Below, piece after piece: positions 62,977-64,000 of a stretch of DNA of 64,000 nucleotides. Below the pieces are notes generated by a model, which saw nothing but the letters and a program-made list of their open reading frames with translations, ran no database searches and was not told where the DNA came from. This DNA comes from Sipunculus nudus. Its lineage: Eukaryota > Annelida > Sipuncula > Golfingiida > Sipunculidae. Location: positions 81,886,556-81,950,555 of the forward strand of contig CM049310.1 of assembly GCA_026874595.1 (NCBI GenBank), read 5' to 3'. How positions within the stretch are numbered: the first letter of the stretch is position 1; every line of letters begins with the position of its first letter. A program made the translations under genes and the position numbers.

Positions 62977-64000
62977 TCAATTACTGGAGTAGGTATTGTC
63001 TAGAAGTATCTGATCGGTATCAAATCGATCTTCACTTTTTGTATTAATTGCATTATAGAGGGGTTTCCATCGCTCATTAAATATTTTTTCATCTCCTGTA
63101 TTGTAAAGAGCTACCTTAATACAGTTTAATTCAGAACGTATTTGTCAAAGGAAAATACTGAACAAAATTTCTTTTTCAGAACATTTTTGTCTGTGTATAA
63201 ACATTTTAGCTTGTAATATAAAAAAAAATTCAGATTATCAGCATGAGTCCATTTCGTTTTATCGTTAGACCCAAACAGGATTGTGTCGAGTAATAATGAA
63301 AGTTTTGTTTTATCATATTTTTCCCATAATCGTTCACATTTATTCCAAAATGAGTTCAATTTCGGACATAAGAAGAATCTGTGTTCAATGGTGTCAACAT
63401 TCGTTTTGCAGTAGTCACATATACTATTTTCTACAAGTTTCATATGGTGAAGTCTCTCCTTGTACGGAATTATTTTATGCATAAATCTAAAGTGAAAATC
63501 TTGTGTTTTAATACTACTCACATATCTCAGTGGTTCGCTTATATATATATTAAATTGTTCAAGACTGATATTGTAGTTTTGTTTCCAGTAAGCAAAAGCT
63601 GTTGGTTCTTCGTATTTCGTTTTTATCAATATATTATAAATATGTTTACATTTATTTGATTTGTTTTTAGTTTCTCTGCTGTCTTGACCATCTAGTGTTA
63701 TAGGTCTTTGGGTTAATAACTGACTTCTCCAATGTTTTGGTATTGCATTAACTATACCATAATATTCAATAAAATTTATATTTATCTTAAACTTCTGTTT
63801 TAACTCTTCCATTGATAAAATGGCTCCATTCATGATCAAGTCTCTGACACGCAGAATCCCTGCTTTGTACCAATGTTTATAAAATATGCCTTTTGTACCG
63901 TTATCTGTTGTTATAAATGTATTATACCAGATTATCTCTTTTTCGATATCTTTGCAGCTGTTCGGTAATGCGTAAGATCGAATTTTCTTAAGCGTGTTAA
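62977..64000 (-). pseudogene. LINE ORF2 C-terminal region, frameshifted, cut by the window edge
   Basis: A minus frame is open from the window edge to a stop at 63126-63128. It contains GIFYKHWYKAGILRVRDL, FHFRFMHKIIPYKERLHHMK and a zinc-binding CDYCKTNVDTIEHRFFLCPK stretch (C-x2-C...H-x4-C), the zf-RVT domain after the reverse transcriptase of L1/Tx1-type LINEs. The catalytic part lies beyond 64000. Past the stop, another frame continues with NERWKPLYNAI and ends at 62977-62979, so the copy carries a frameshift near 63140. About 100 bases of (CATA)-rich sequence follow at its 3' side. Confidence 0.8.

Overview
The window is animal nuclear DNA, most likely from a mollusc and probably a bivalve. 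It is AT-rich, has short exons in long introns with GT/AG junctions, and is full of dispersed repeats with (ACGG)n tails, 155-160 bp core repeats and terminal hairpins of the kind known from bivalve genomes. The species cannot be named from sequence alone.

One protein-coding gene dominates. On the minus strand, from 48448 (ATG) down to 5231 (stop), 20 coding exons join into one 878-codon open reading frame that I recognise as Outer dense fiber protein 2 (ODF2, cenexin), a coiled-coil protein of mother-centriole appendages, basal bodies and sperm tails. Every junction keeps frame: 15 introns are phase 0 and 4 are phase 2. The first coding exon (called exon 2 here) has 70 bases of 5' UTR after a good acceptor. 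An untranslated exon 1 with a promoter is proposed near 58.35-58.51 kb, where a donor, an X-box-like site with a CCAAT box and a perfect CRE lie close together. A second candidate lies near 50.5 kb. The 3' end is not fixed; a polyadenylation signal candidate is at 2683.

Layout: 1-2.6 kb, repeats downstream of the gene, including a 482-bp element with terminal inverted repeats and a 5-bp target duplication. 2.6-5.2 kb, probable 3' UTR or downstream DNA. 5.2-48.5 kb, ODF2 with introns carrying Helentron/pearl-like non-autonomous elements, pogo-like and hAT-like MITEs, tRNA-derived SINE-like sequences, a possible solo LTR and several minisatellites. 48.5-58.3 kb, the putative first intron, with a cluster of four inverted-repeat elements at 54.4-57.9 kb. 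58.7-62.9 kb, no recognised gene. 62.98 kb to the window end, the 3' part of a LINE ORF2 on the minus strand, frameshifted and cut by the window edge.

No multi-gene system is present. The most interesting features are an array of about 50-bp units in intron 8 that repeats the exon 8 tail and its splice donor, the shared architecture and uniform orientation of the intronic mobile elements, and the possible ciliary-type promoter.
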